From: Paraphysomonas bandaiensis
Taxonomy: Eukaryota > Chrysophyceae
Assembly: GCA_965644295.1 (NCBI GenBank)
Contig: CBFFRP010000644.1
Coordinates: 1-39,701 of the forward strand
Direction of reading: 5' to 3'
DNA: 39,701 bases
Shown: positions 16,647 to 28,347 of the stretch, one piece after another
Layout of the letters: each line of letters starts with the position of its first letter
Position numbering within the stretch: position 1 is the first letter of the stretch
Program-made: the position numbers and the translations under genes
The notes under the pieces: generated by a model
What the model saw: the letters and a program-made list of their open reading frames with translations, nothing else
Told to the model about the DNA's origin: nothing
The model's database searches: none

Positions 16647-19600
16647 ATGATGTGGTTTATTAACCCCCACTCCCATTCCCACAATGGTAATCAAGGGGGC
16701 AATGGGAGCTCTGAAAATGTGGGAGGAAGTCGTAAAGATAGGATTCCTTCGCGAACAAGGGAAAAAGATAAGGAAGATCCGAACTCAGCATCGAAGAGTA
16801 TTGATTATTTAATTGACAAGACTAGCGCCAAAGGCGGTGATATACAAGCTGTCTCGAATGCAGAACAATTTCGAGTTAGTACGCAGAAATATTTGGCGTC
16901 GTCATGGATTGGAAGACTGTACACCAACTTTTTCCTTGCATTGAGTGTATTATCGTGCATTCAGTACATATATGAAACTTACTTGCGTGATGATCGTGAT
17001 AGGGTAAGCCGTTCAAATGAGATATTTCTATTGAATTAACAATTTTTTCAGACCATCATACAGAATCTTAGAATTACTGAGCTTTGTCTAGCCGCGATGT
17101 TTGGCTTTGATTGGTTATTTTCACTTTTTCTTGCCGACCATCGTTGGGAGCACTTTTGGAGGTGTGTCGTTATCAGCTTCCTATGCTTGATTTTAATTTT
17201 AATATTAGTTTCTTTGCAATGGTTGATTTTGCTACTGTTATTCCAATATGGGTAACATACATATTCTTTCCTGAAAAAATCGATTACACTGAGATTGAAA
17301 CTTTTGGAGATGTGGTCAACTATACAATGCGAGGTGCTGCGACATTGCGTATATTACGAGCCCTCAGGGTGCATCGGAAGTTGAACTTCATTGACGACGA
17401 AGTGAAACGTTTTCTGTATTCTATGTTACTTTCAGTGATCACAATGATACTGTTCGGTGAGTGTGAATCTCATTGAGTTGAGCTTATATTTCATTTTATT
17501 AATGTCATATAGATTCTGCTATCATTCGATTTCTGGAGCTCCAAGAGCAGCAGTATCAATTCCACACGTGGATGTACTATGTCGTTGTCTCCATCTCTAC
17601 CGTTGGCTACGGAGATATATCTCCCTCAAGTGACCTTGGTCGCTTCGCTGCTATGTGTATTATATGCTTCGCTATTATATTCGTGCCACAACAGACCAAT
17701 GAACTGATAGAGAAGATGGGAATTTTGTCTGTGTATGCACGCCGTCGCTACAAGCCTCGAGCCAACACGCAGCACGTAGTGATTTGTGGGGATCTTCGAA
17801 CCACATTTCTAAATGAATTTTTCAATGAGTTATTTCACGAAGACCACGAGAATATGAATCTTAATGCTGTTATATTGCAACCTGGTAGGTGTGATTGACA
17901 ATGCTATGAAACTATGTGTGCATTTCGGCCAAATGTGATATCTGTAGTGTCCATTCATATGTTGAGAACTTGTCTGATAGTTTGACGTGTATACAGAACC
18001 ACCTTCGAGTGATATGCATGAAGTTTTAAGAGATCCTTTATTTGGAATATTCGTGCATTATCTTGAGGGTAGTCCTCTCAACAACAACGATCTGTACCGT
18101 GCCAAAGTTGAAGAGGCTGTTGCTGTATTTATAATGGGGAACAAATTTAGTGTAAACCCAGATGAGGATGATGCCAAGACTATACTCCAACAGTTCAGTA
18201 TTAAGCGGTATATTGAAGCAAATGAGGTCCAAAGCCCGCTATATTGTCTACAGCTTATTAGACCGGAGAATAGGCGACATCTAGGCACACATGAGGACGA
18301 AAACCCGAATGAAATTGTTGTGTGTTTAAACGAAATGAAAATGGGCTTATTAGCAAAGAACTGTGTGTTTCCTGGCACCAGCACGCTGATATTCAACTTG
18401 CTGACGTCATTTGCTGATAATGGTGACGATGACGAAGAGGAAGGGGCAGTATGTAACAGGTCGCGGTCGAATTCCAAATCATCTCGCCAGAAGTCTCCCA
18501 AGAGTGGTGAAGCTTTTGTTGAAGTTGAAAATGAGAGTGATGACTCCTCTATTGATAGTGAAAAGTCTTCGAACGGTGGACCCTATTGGATGAGTGAGTA
18601 CCAGAAAGGGTGTGACTGGGAAATTTATACCACCGATATGGCCGACGTTTTTGAGGGTGCAAAATTCATTGATGTTGCGAGCAGACTGTACTCGAAACTT
18701 GGCGTTGTACTCTTTGCCCTCCGTGTAACGGACACAGAGTCTGTGCAGGCACGAGTGAGGGTTGTCCTAAACCCTGCGGACTACATCATTCCTAATCAAG
18801 CAAGATATCGTGTGCAGGGCTTTGTGATAGCGAAAAATCAAACGTCTTCTGATCTGTCTTTCCAAGGTGGAGAATCAGTTACTAATTTGATGGGGTCAAT
18901 ACAAAAGGTAACCACAGCTGGAACGAATATGATCAAACGACAATCGTTTTCATTGAGGGGGGAGAGACAGTCGATTATGGTAAAGCGAGCATCGGTATTA
19001 CCGAGTGGTGTGAACAAAACTGTGAGCAGCGGTGGTTGGCAAACTCTGCTGTCCACTCAAGTAGATCATAGAAAGGAGGAGGAAGAGTATCAAACAAAAC
19101 AAGAGCGCATCCAAAAGATGGAAGAAGAATACCTTCATGCGAATTTTTTCATGCGTGATTCTCCAGCGAATTTGGCACAATGTACTGTGAACTCGTCATT
19201 GCAAGATGAGTATCCCTTTATCAAAGATCATATGATTGTAATTGCGAAGGGCTTGAGCAATCTGTACGATTTCATTCGACCATTACGTGCCAAATATCTT
19301 GGAAAGCTTCGTCATATTGTGCTATTGTTTCCCTTCGATATTCCGATTGCGGTATGGAGGCGTATATCAGTGTTTGAAGGAATTCTTTATGTGCGGGGTT
19401 CTCCACTGGAAGAATCAGATATAAAGCGAGCTGGAGTGTTTCGAGCCTCTCAGGTTGTAGTGTTAGCTGACCCGGATGCTAATTCGAATTTAGATTCGAG
19501 TGGAATTGATGCTCTCATTGATGCGGACGCGATTTTTACTTATCATTGTGTGAAACGACTCAACGAGCACGCTCACATTGTTATAGAAATTGTGCGGCAT

Positions 19601-20623
19601 CAGAATGTTGGATATTTGGACATCAGTGCTGACAGCATGGATATAGACTATAAATTTACTCCGAATTTTGCGGCTGGTACACTCTTTACATCCAGCATGT
19701 TGGACTCAGTTGTTTGTCAGGTAATGAACATATATAAATCCGCCTCCCCGTTTACTTTCTATTTTTAGGTGTTCTACAATCCTCAAATCATACGAGTATT
19801 GAACAAGCTAATCAGTGGTACAGACCACATTGAATCCAATGGCAGCGGTGGACCTGATTGCAGGCCTATCCTTGTACAACAAAACTCTCGCAGCATGATG
19901 GGTATGAAGTCTCTGATTGGTAGTTCTCTGTACCAAGTCCCTGTCCCTCCTGAATTCGCAAAGAAGACTTATGGAGAATTGTTCCACCACTTTGCCATGA
20001 AGGACGGATTGTGTATCGGCTTACTTCGTGGGGTTTTCTCAGGACTGACGGTGGGCCCCTGTTCGAATCGTATGGAGTATGTGTTTACAAACCCTAGTCA
20101 AGACACCAAGCTCTTCAAATGCGATCGTGTGTTTGTGCTATCACAACGCGTGTTGACAAGCACCAAGTCAACAGCTAAGGTATTTACTTTTTGGGTGTAT
20201 TACTGTATCTGATATATTCTACAGGAGGTGATGCAGCAATATATGCGTGCAAATTTGAAGAACATAAGAACAACAAGGGATAGTGCATCGGAGTCAGTGG
20301 CTTCAGAGGCCAATCTTGATGGGGTAACAGATGGTCAACGATCTGTGGAGAAAGCTATTGCAGAACTCTCTGCAGATATTGCAAAGAGATTTGATGACAT
20401 CGTATCAATCAAAGAAGATGTAAAATCCATCAAGGAGTCTGCTCTTTCAAAGGTCCCACACCTCAGTGGCCATACTTCAAAATCAAGGGTTCGAATTCAT
20501 GAAGCAATTGAAAAGCGAAAAATGGGGCTTACAAAGGCAAATCCGGATAGACAACAGAGTTTTAACTCGAGAACACTTGCCAATTTTTCAATAAATGGAC
20601 CACCAAGTGAGAATGAGTCATAA
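16647..20623 (+). CDS. Slo/BK-type voltage-gated potassium channel alpha subunit (7 exons)
   Basis: Exons: 16647-17003, 17052-17161, 17209-17456, 17513-17884, 17997-19720, 19769-20179, 20225-20623 (1,206 aa, all junctions GT-AG and in phase). The product is a membrane K+ channel. After a polar N-terminus, S1 to S3 lie at ~98-190, S4 (TLRILRALRVHRKL) has regularly spaced Arg, and the pore contains TVGYGD at 268-273 between S5 and S6. A cytosolic RCK1 starts near 325 (HVVICGD). The BK-specific segment EYQKGCDWEIYTTDMADVFE follows, then RCK2 from about 774. The region equivalent to the Ca2+ bowl is only mildly acidic (ISADSMDIDY). The C-terminus ends in a coiled-coil-like stretch. Five introns are 45-56 nt and one is 112 nt. 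Slo family membership is strong; ligand specificity cannot be read from sequence. Confidence 0.92.
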
Positions 20624-21597
20624 CTTCGATGGAAATGTGAAGGTGATAATGCAGTGTGTGACTTTTTTTATGACCATGTAGTTTGTTGTTCAATGGTAAG
20701 ACATTGGATGTATTCATACCGTATGGATTCAGTTGGCTGGGATAGCAGTTTGAAGCTATTTGAATCCAATAGGTTTGGTTGTACTATTCATTTTTGTATA
20801 ATAGTTAGCAACTCAGTTGGCATTAGTTTGACTGTTGAGTTATGAATAATCTATGGTATGTGGCTGAAGTACTTATTTCGTAATATAAGCTATGATATGA
20901 AGTGAATTATGTATTGTTGCTCACACAGTAGTAGCATTCCTTTGCAGCGGTCAAATATATATAGACTTCGTAACATTTTTTCCACTATATCCCGGATTCA
21001 CAACATAGATTTCTTAAATACTATATAATCTAGGCATGGGCCGGTGTCCGCTAACGACCCATTAATGAGTGCCAATTAACATTACAAGTAATGGTATTGT
21101 TGTCATCCCCATATAGGAGATTTACTGACATTGGAGTGAAAGCTTGGTGTGATATAGTATACGGATGTATACTACCCTATACAGTTGGTGTATGCTGTGT
21201 GGTGTGGACAGCAAGCTACAGTATGACAGCAGTATACAGTAGTATACTAGTGTACGGGGTATGATGACAATACGGTGCAGTATATGTGCAGTTCAATATG
21301 TATGTTGACAATACAACGTAGTGTATGCACAGTCCAAGATGCACAGTGGATTGGTGTAGGTATATATTGAAAGTCTTATTATTAGCAATAGGCGATAAAA
21401 CCTTCACCAACTTAGTAGCTAGTTGAAAATCTGATTATTAAGAAGCGCAAGCTTGTGCGTTGCCGCGACCAACCTAACAACTCGCGCGACACTATGCATA
21501 ACATGACTCTCATCTAGTTACTATTGCATGCACCGACAAGTGCTCAACTATACAACACGATTTAGTTAGCTACATGGGCATACGACGAGTTGCGTGT
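20624..21597. other. 3' flank of channel gene; AT-rich intergenic
   Basis: No gene is supported. The first ~350 bp should include the channel 3' UTR. At about 21150-21320 the sequence is dense in gtatac, acagcagtat and gtgtacgg words similar to those near 300 and 25870. At 21440-21475 the motif gcgcaagcttgtgcgttgccgc resembles, in part, the hairpin of the dispersed tail repeat found at 22729 and 23693. Confidence 0.4.
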
Positions 21598-22238
21598 TTA
21601 AGCCGGATCATACGCTCCTGCCCAATCTACTTGTCCTAACACAAACAACTTGCGGTCGGTGTCTTCGGCATATGTCTCCTGTATATGCGGCAGATCTTTA
21701 GGGCCCTCTTCAAGGTGGTGTTCACAGCAGCAGGTAGTCTGGAAGGGAGAATAAAGTAGCTCTATAGCGCCGGGTCCTCCCACGGTCACGAAGCGGTCTC
21801 ACTGGTGCAATTTTGCACACTGACGCATGAAACAGACATCTACCAAAATCTGTTACAAATTCAAGCTGACTCCAATGTCTTCCCTCCATTGTGTGCACTC
21901 GTCCAGCACATGCATCCACCTTGCACTCTTCTCCCGAGTGACTTACACTAGTAGGAAACCGTGCACCTTCCCCGCTCGGATGAAAACCTACTAAGCAAGA
22001 ATAACATAAAAGCACCACAAATGTACCTGACACTGCTTGGAGAAAACAGTGCCAGAGCCTTGATATAATCTCAATGACCTGGGTCAGGAGAAACCAAGAC
22101 TAGGCAGTAGACGTGTGAGAAGACATGACAGGTCTAATCACATCATTGCCATTGCCATGCATCCATGAGGAAAGTTTGACGCATTACCTCGGTCATTGGC
22201 CACACAGATACCGAATAATGTGAACTCATACTCAGCAT
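21598..22238 (-). CDS. Possible small three-exon gene, one membrane segment, unknown function
   Basis: A consistent model is exons 22238-22188, 22078-21803 and 21738-21598, giving 155 aa with GT-AG introns of 109 and 64 nt, both phase 0. The predicted protein starts MLSMSSHYSV, has one hydrophobic segment (AVSGTFVVLLCYSCLVGF) and then a Cys-containing tail ending LGQVDWAGAYDPA. No family is recognised. The start lies only ~70 bp from the boundary of the repeat block on its 5' side, so the gene could be the 3' remnant of a longer gene cut by repeat insertion. Support is only the open, spliceable frame; it may be non-coding. Confidence 0.3.
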
Positions 22239-22311
22239 CAATCACTCAAAGCAAACGCAGGGAGCAAGCAGAATGTTGATATACCTGACATCTGCTGACT
22301 TCAGGTGTTTT

Positions 22312-22630
22312 GAGTTCTTAAGGTGAACATCCCGGATGCTTAACTTCAGCAGGCAGCCCAATACCCCGGCTACCCTTCTGGTGGGCCCTGTCCCGGATGC
22401 CCTTGAGGTGGGCCCATTCCCGGATGCCTGTTTATTCGTCAGGGCCCAAAGACGTCTACACAAGTGACACTTATTAGTGTCCCTTGTACCACACAAGCAT
22501 TTGGCTATGAGTGGGCAGAACAATATCTGCTGACTATGTTTGCGGCTCACGTTAGTTTCCCAGAGAGAATCTCTCCGGTACTTATCCCCCAGAACACCAC
22601 GAAAAGGTGCGAGTCCGACTTTGTTGAGGG
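22312..22630 (-). repeat. ~320-bp dispersed repeat, copy 1
   Basis: This copy matches 22776-23099 almost base for base apart from small indels and a few substitutions. It contains three spaced cccggatgc words, two of them in a ~27-bp tandem with gtgggcc. It lacks the LINE-like tail that follows copy 2. On the minus strand it can be read as a short Cys-containing peptide (CLCGTRDTNKCHLC), but there is no long frame in both copies. Confidence 0.8.
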
Positions 22631-22649
22631 AACTTAGTAGCTATATGAA

Positions 22650-23099
22650 TGCTAGACATACTAGTTAGACCTCTACCTGTAACTAATCAGTACAAACTCT
22701 ATTATTCTACTATTTAACACTACGAAAGCTGCTTGTGCGTCGCCGCAAGCACCAAGGTGCAACCACTTCCGTTCTGAGTTCTTAAGGTGAACATCCCGGA
22801 TGCTTGACTTCAGCAGGCAGCCCAATACCCCGGTTACCCTTCAGGTGGGCCGTGCCCCGGATGCCCTTGAAGTGGACCCATTCCCGGATGCCTGTTTATT
22901 CGTCAGGGCCCAAAGACGTCTACACAAGTGACACTTATTGGTGTCCCTTGTACCACACAAGCATTCGGCTATGAGTTGGCAGAAGAATACCTGCTGACTA
23001 TATGTTTGCGGCTCACGTTAGTTTCCCAAAGAGAATCTCTCCGGTACTTATCCCCCAGAACACCACGAAAAGGTGCGAGTCCGACTTTGTTGTTGAGGG
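22650..23099 (-). repeat. ~320-bp dispersed repeat, copy 2, joined to a LINE-like 3' tail
   Basis: Copy 2 spans 22776-23099. On the minus strand it runs directly into a tail (22764-22729) that matches 31 of 36 nt of the LINE 3' UTR hairpin block. The tail then continues with an AT-rich segment (aaatagtag...) also present at 23669-23732. The layout, unique 5' body plus LINE-like 3' tail, is that of a 5'-truncated LINE or a non-autonomous (SINE-like) element mobilised by a related LINE. No pol III boxes were convincingly identified. Confidence 0.6.
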
Positions 23100-23668
23100 T
23101 TGGTGTAGGTATAGTCTGTGGTAGTGTTAGTGATACATGTCATTATTATCACAGATATCTTCTGATAAAACAAGTTAATAGCACTATCGTTTACTATCCA
23201 CATATGGCTTGTTATTGCCTTACAACAGGTATATTGTTACAATGACTAACTAGATAATATTGCTCATAATAGATAGTGTGGTGCCACCTTAATTTCTAAT
23301 TAGGTCTTAAACAACAGATTATGAATTGTAAATTCTAGATGACCTATAACTACACACTATACACTGTGTTCTCGCTCGCCACATTGTGTTGAGTTTTGAT
23401 GTTTGTGAGCAATTACAAGCTGTATTTCTAAGGTATTGGAATTATGACCGTTACTTGAAGAATATAGTAGTGGTTAACAGTATTACATGAATCAAAAACT
23501 ACTGCTATGATAGAAACAATAGGAGTGAAACTGAAATATACTGACCGTCTAAAATATAAGATCGTATAAAATTGGTTGGTAGTATATATTATATATACAC
23601 AATGAATTTAGTGGTGAAAGTCCTATTATTAGCAATAGACATTTTAGAGTCAGTACTTAACTCTGATA
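23100..23668. other. AT-rich intergenic between repeats
   Basis: No gene supported. Long AT-rich stretch with short low-complexity tracts, including tatatattatatata near 23584. It may contain decayed repeat sequence but no similarity to the other repeats was obvious by eye. Confidence 0.35.
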
Positions 23669-23732
23669 CCCTACTATTTAACACTACGAAAGCTGCTTGT
23701 GCGTCACCGCAAGCACCAAGGCGCAACCACGT
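23669..23732 (-). repeat. Second LINE-like 3' tail fragment
   Basis: On the minus strand, 23728-23693 repeats the conserved 36-nt hairpin block and its AT-rich extension, nearly identical to 22764-22705. Upstream on that strand it is preceded not by the 320-bp repeat but by a short segment (23735-23775) that resembles the flank of copy 1 near 22240-22275. It is probably another truncated insertion. Confidence 0.6.
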
Positions 23733-23976
23733 TTGCTCTATCACCCAAAGCAGACGCAGTGAGAATGCAATAATAAGAATACCCGAATAGCTGGCTTATA
23801 CATAATCAACCACAAGATTGATTTCAACGAAACGGATTGCATCTTTACATCAATTTCCAGTGATTTTATTATGACATAATTTTACACCGAAGATACTCTA
23901 CAAACCCTTCAATAACTAACACTAAAATCAGATTATAACTTTTCACATATACGCTAAACTCCAAGAAGGTGATAAT

Positions 23977-25540
23977 TTAATCTTCCCATTTCATGATTAC
24001 CTGAGAATTTGCTAAACCTGCATCTTCGATTTTCATTTCTAGCTTGGAATTCAAACTCGAACGAGGAAATGATGTCAATAAATCGAACGGCTTATTGGAA
24101 CGTTCTTCTGGTAAGATGCTATTCACATAGGCATACATGTTCTTGACAAGGTCTGACTTCATAAATCGGCGAACAGTAACCATACTTCCGGGCTTGGGGG
24201 CATTGGGAGGCGAAAACAGCAGTCGAAATGATACTTTCACTGCCCCATCATCACCTGATATCAGTGTTGTCAATAATAAATATAATCATGGTACACGCAG
24301 ATGCACATATCCCAGAGCACAAATGCAGTGGTCCGTAATATATACTGTACGTGTACACTACATACGAAAAAATTACCACCTTCTTCAGGTTCTGCTGTCA
24401 CATCACCATATTTTGGTTCAGCCGACACTATTTCAATACTTTCGATCAATGATTCACACGGAGAGCTATCATTCGCAGTTTGAGACACCCCAGCCACCTC
24501 GGAAAATTTCGATTCTGCCTCAGAGATCTTGCCGTTGCCGATTTTTTGTCGGTGTACGCTATTCATAAGGCTCTTGCGGACAACTGGGGCTCCAGTGCTT
24601 TCAAGATCGTTGTCATCCAGAAACTCGACAAGCATGAATGTTAAGTCCCCTGAATCAATGACCCCCTACAGTAATATATAGATATTAAATCTATATATAT
24701 CACTATATATTATCAGAAAAATAAGCAACAATTGAATTTAACGCCAATCGAATATAAATTAAACTACTCGAGTCATATCGTACATTTAGAGCAAACAAAA
24801 GTCCTCCTGTTCTGGGATCCATCACTCCTACCATAGGCAAATCCGTAAGCTGATACATCCCAATAAAACTTTGGCCATCTTGAGATGTCGATCCTCTCTG
24901 CCAAAATAAAAAATTCATACGCACTAAAGACACTAAAGTCTCGTTTGTCCACACGTCACGGTTGAGCAAATGAGAACTGAATTCGTTGTGATCTTGAATA
25001 TTAACTAGAATCCATTTCTTGTCCTCCATCGCAGCTTTCTTCGCCTACACATAACATCATACAATTTAAATAATTTGATACGCATGATAGTGAATCTAAT
25101 TAATTAATTTGTATATTAACACAGTTGAGATGGTTGAGTGTAATACCTCGCTCAAGTTGCGAGGAAATGACAAATGGTTCGGGGGAGGAAACATCCAATC
25201 TACATTCGAAGCTTCAACTCTTGATAGTGTCATATCTCTTTCCTGTTGAAAAATACTTCGTTGATCGAGCAAGCGCTCTTGTTTGACAGGATCCGCCGCA
25301 CGAACAGTTGGAGAGGAGGGCTGCTGCCCCTCACTCTCAAGTATTAATGAGTAGGCAATACTGATATCCCAATTAGCCACCTGAATAGAGGATCACAAGG
25401 TTATGAATTGAATCATATGAGTGTATAGTGACCTGAAGGTAGTGCCTAGCTGTGGAGGTATCTAGACCCGTCATATCGACAAATGAACATAACAGGGCAC
25501 TTTCATCTTCACTGCGCTGAGAGTCTGATACAGAATCCAT
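23977..25540 (-). CDS. UBXN7/Ubx5-like protein: UBA-like, UAS and UBX domains (5 exons)
   Basis: Exons on the minus strand: 25540-25433, 25380-25147, 25044-24784, 24665-24377, 24254-23977, giving 389 aa. An N-terminal UBA-like domain (residues ~10-50, FVDMTGLDTSTARHYLQ...ANWDI) should bind ubiquitin. A UAS thioredoxin-like domain (~110-215, KKWILVNIQDHNEF ... GVMDPRTGGLLFALN) follows. After an acidic linker the C-terminal UBX domain (~302-388) contains the FPR loop motif (360-362) that binds Cdc48/p97. Proteins with this layout recruit p97 to ubiquitylated substrates, often with cullin ligases. The exon 3 end uses GTACGA and exon 4 has two possible donors 4 nt apart in effect (GTGGTA or GTAATT); both keep the frame. 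Start chosen because the first exon holds the beginning of the UBA-like domain. Confidence 0.88.
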
Positions 25541-26028
25541 GAGAGAAGGAGGTCAGTATGTAGATCACTGAGTATGTCACTGTGAGTGAGTGTGTGTCTC
25601 TAGGTTGACAGGAGGGACTGTGTGCACAGCAGTCCATAGGAATATAACTAATTAGAGAGAATACAAAGAATTATACGGAGAATATATGCACACGGCTCGA
25701 TATGTACCCCTACTACTGTACCTTTAGACCGATGCTGGAGGTACATGATCTTCACTGCTGCTGTACAATATACAGCAGCATATATATATATATGTAGGAA
25801 TTCCTAGTGACTACAGCGGAATACATAAGCAGCCCCATATGTGTGTGTCCTGTATGGGTATGTATTGTACGCTGTACACAGCAGTATGTATGCGGTATGA
25901 CACGATACAGCTGTACAGTTCCACCATGTATGGATATGTTGCAATTGCAATCAACTGCAACTTCCTCTTATGCCGATGCCACTCAATCGAATACACTCTA
26001 TGCACATTTAACAGACATCACATGAATA
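25541..26028. promoter_or_regulatory. Divergent promoter region between UBX and Na+/H+ exchanger genes
   Basis: These 488 bp separate two divergent ATGs and so must hold both promoters. A perfect 9-bp inverted repeat, GCTGCTGTA at 25757-25765 and TACAGCAGC at 25771-25779, with a 5-nt centre, is followed at once by a (TA)n run resembling a TATA element. A second cluster of gtac/acagcag/gctgtac words lies at 25868-25920. Short ORFs here are not convincing. Confidence 0.55.
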
Positions 26029-28347
26029 ATGACTTCTAGAGTTTTAAACGAAGGCGGGGATAGTCATGAGGATGAAGACCGATTGTTCGGCTGGGAAGAG
26101 CACGGGTTTACTAGAAACCATGAGATTGTCCTCGCTGAATACTTACTACTGTTTATCACTATCCTCTGTATAGCTCTTGTCGTACAATTCTATGTGGGGA
26201 AAGTGTGGAAGTGGCATTATCTGCCGGAATCAGGCGCCACTGTTCTTCTAGGAATGCTCATTGGAGGGATAATCAGATCATCAGGAGGGGATACAGCTAA
26301 AGGGGATCGCGGAGAGACACTGCTCGGATTCAACACTACCATATTCTTCGTTGGGTTTTTACCCCCTATTATATTTAATTCTGGGTATCAAATTAATCGT
26401 CGTCTCTTCTTTAAGAATATGGGTGGTATTGTATGCTTAGCTGTTCTGGGAACTGCTCTTGGAACTGCAGTAATAGGCGTAGGGTTATGGGCCCTTGGTG
26501 AGGCTGGTGTGTGTTATAAATTGACGCCAATAGAAACTGTGACATTCGGGTCGTTGATATCTGCAACTGACCCTGTGTCGACACTGGCTGTGTTTTCTGA
26601 ACTGAAAGTCCACCCAACCCTCTTTTATCTAGTGTTCGGTGAATCGGTGTGTTCTGATAGTACATTTTGTTTATATAACATTGTTTTTGTAGGTTCTCAA
26701 TGATGCAGTGGCTATTACTTTATTTAAAACTACTTCAGAATACATTGGTCGCGAAATAACTTACGAAGACGGATTAATCGCTTTTGCTGATTTCATTATT
26801 AAGTGTGCGGGGTCTATATTGATTGGATATGGCCTTGGCGTACTCTTCGCGTGGGTTTTCAAAGTTGTTGACCTAAGCAAACACAGGCTACTGCTCGTGA
26901 GTCTATTTGTGGGAATGGTATACATCCCATTCTTGCTATCTGGTAAAAGTGTCAGCCACCGTGCATCTATATAGATTAATAATTCGTTGGATACAGAGAC
27001 GCTGCAGCTCAGTGGAATATTGACGATTCTTTTTAGTGCTATAACTGCTCGTCGCTACATCAATCATAACATCCCTCCTGAGGTTATCGCGTTGTGTTAT
27101 TGATATCCATCTTTCGTGCTAACGTATGGTTTGCAGGCTCAGCGGGCTTCTGCATTCGTTTTCGAGTTGATGGCTTATCTATGTGAAACTGGTGTGTTTC
27201 TGTATCTCGGTTTCGATGTATTTTCTACGGTAAGCTGTAACTGTATAATGTTAATTTATCGTGATGTAATACTGCGCCAGAATGTTACTGGAGGATACAG
27301 ACTGTCGTTAATGTTGTGGACCCTCCTGTTATGTCTCGTGTCGCGTGCACTGTATGTGTACCCTTTCCTGACACTGGTAAGCAGCTCAATCGCAACTGTT
27401 TCGGATATGATATATTTTGGTATGTCAGATTAACTCGTATCGAAAAAAAGTGGCCAAAGAGAAGGGATCGTCAGATGCTAACCTTATCCCGATGTCCACT
27501 ATACACATGGTTAGTTATCATGATTGGGGTTATAGGTTGATCTGATCCCCTGCTGCAGGTGTTCTTTTCCGGTTTAAGAGGTGCTGTGGCCTATGCGACG
27601 GCAAATATATATCCCGATACAACCGATCATAGGTATCGTGTCGTACTTATCTCATGCGCCTGTAGTCATTTTTCCACCAGGAAGGAAATTGTTGCTACCA
27701 CTACAACCGTAATATTGGTGACCCTTTTTATATGCGGTGGGCTTACTGTACAAATGTGCGAATGGTTGGGAATCGAAACAGGAGTTGATGTGACAGCAAT
27801 AACACAAAAGGTTTATACGCAATTGCAACTGGCGTGGTCATTTTAAGCATTGTGTAGATGCATAAGATAGAGACGAGCGCATTCCTGATATGGGAGCACA
27901 AATATGTGTATCCAATGGTGATAAAGGGGTACAACGACCCAAACTTCACTGACCCTTACAAACCGAAAACTGATGGTGAATATTGCAAGCACAATTTAAG
28001 TTTTAATAGTTGGTGTAGAAATTGATGACGATCTTGGAGGAACACTTCATGTTAGCAGACACAAGAAGAAATCATCTGTACGGGCGGTCGAGAGCCTCAG
28101 TGAAGGCGACGAAGAGCAAGATGATTTAGATGAGTTGGATGTGACTGCTGCACGTGCAGCTTACATGCATTCACACGAACGTAAGTGAAATCAAGTTGTT
28201 ATTTTTACTTTGTTGTGAATAATTTTGTTTTTCATAGCGGCACCTTGGAGATACAATCAGCTGGATACGGACATCATTGAGGCACCTAGAAGTTTCTCTT
28301 TGCCAGCTCTCAACATGGAAATGTTGACTAAACTTAATAATGCATAG
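26029..28347 (+). CDS. Endomembrane-type Na+/H+ (K+/H+) exchanger, CPA1/NHE family (11 exons)
   Basis: Exons: 26029-26646, 26693-26942, 26997-27082, 27137-27229, 27281-27376, 27429-27509, 27559-27632, 27681-27810, 27858-27975, 28019-28180, 28238-28347 (605 aa). It exchanges cytosolic H+ or luminal H+ against Na+/K+ across a membrane. Visible hallmarks are LPPIIFNSGY, SATDPVS, FGESVLNDAVAI (Glu205, Asn209-Asp210) and FSGLRGAVAYA, with about 11-12 hydrophobic segments. LPPIIF(N)SGY with RRLFFKNMGGI is closer to the organellar NHE6/7/8 type than to plasma-membrane NHE1. The C-terminal tail is short (~100 aa) and acidic. All ten introns are 43-57 nt. The intron 27633-27680 is 48 nt and open in frame; splicing gives the better family match. 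Confidence 0.9.

Noticed and set aside
22242-22550. 102-codon minus-strand ORF with a CxC...CxxC pattern
   Set aside because: The second copy of the repeat breaks the same frame soon after the Cys pattern, so it was left as part of the repeat.
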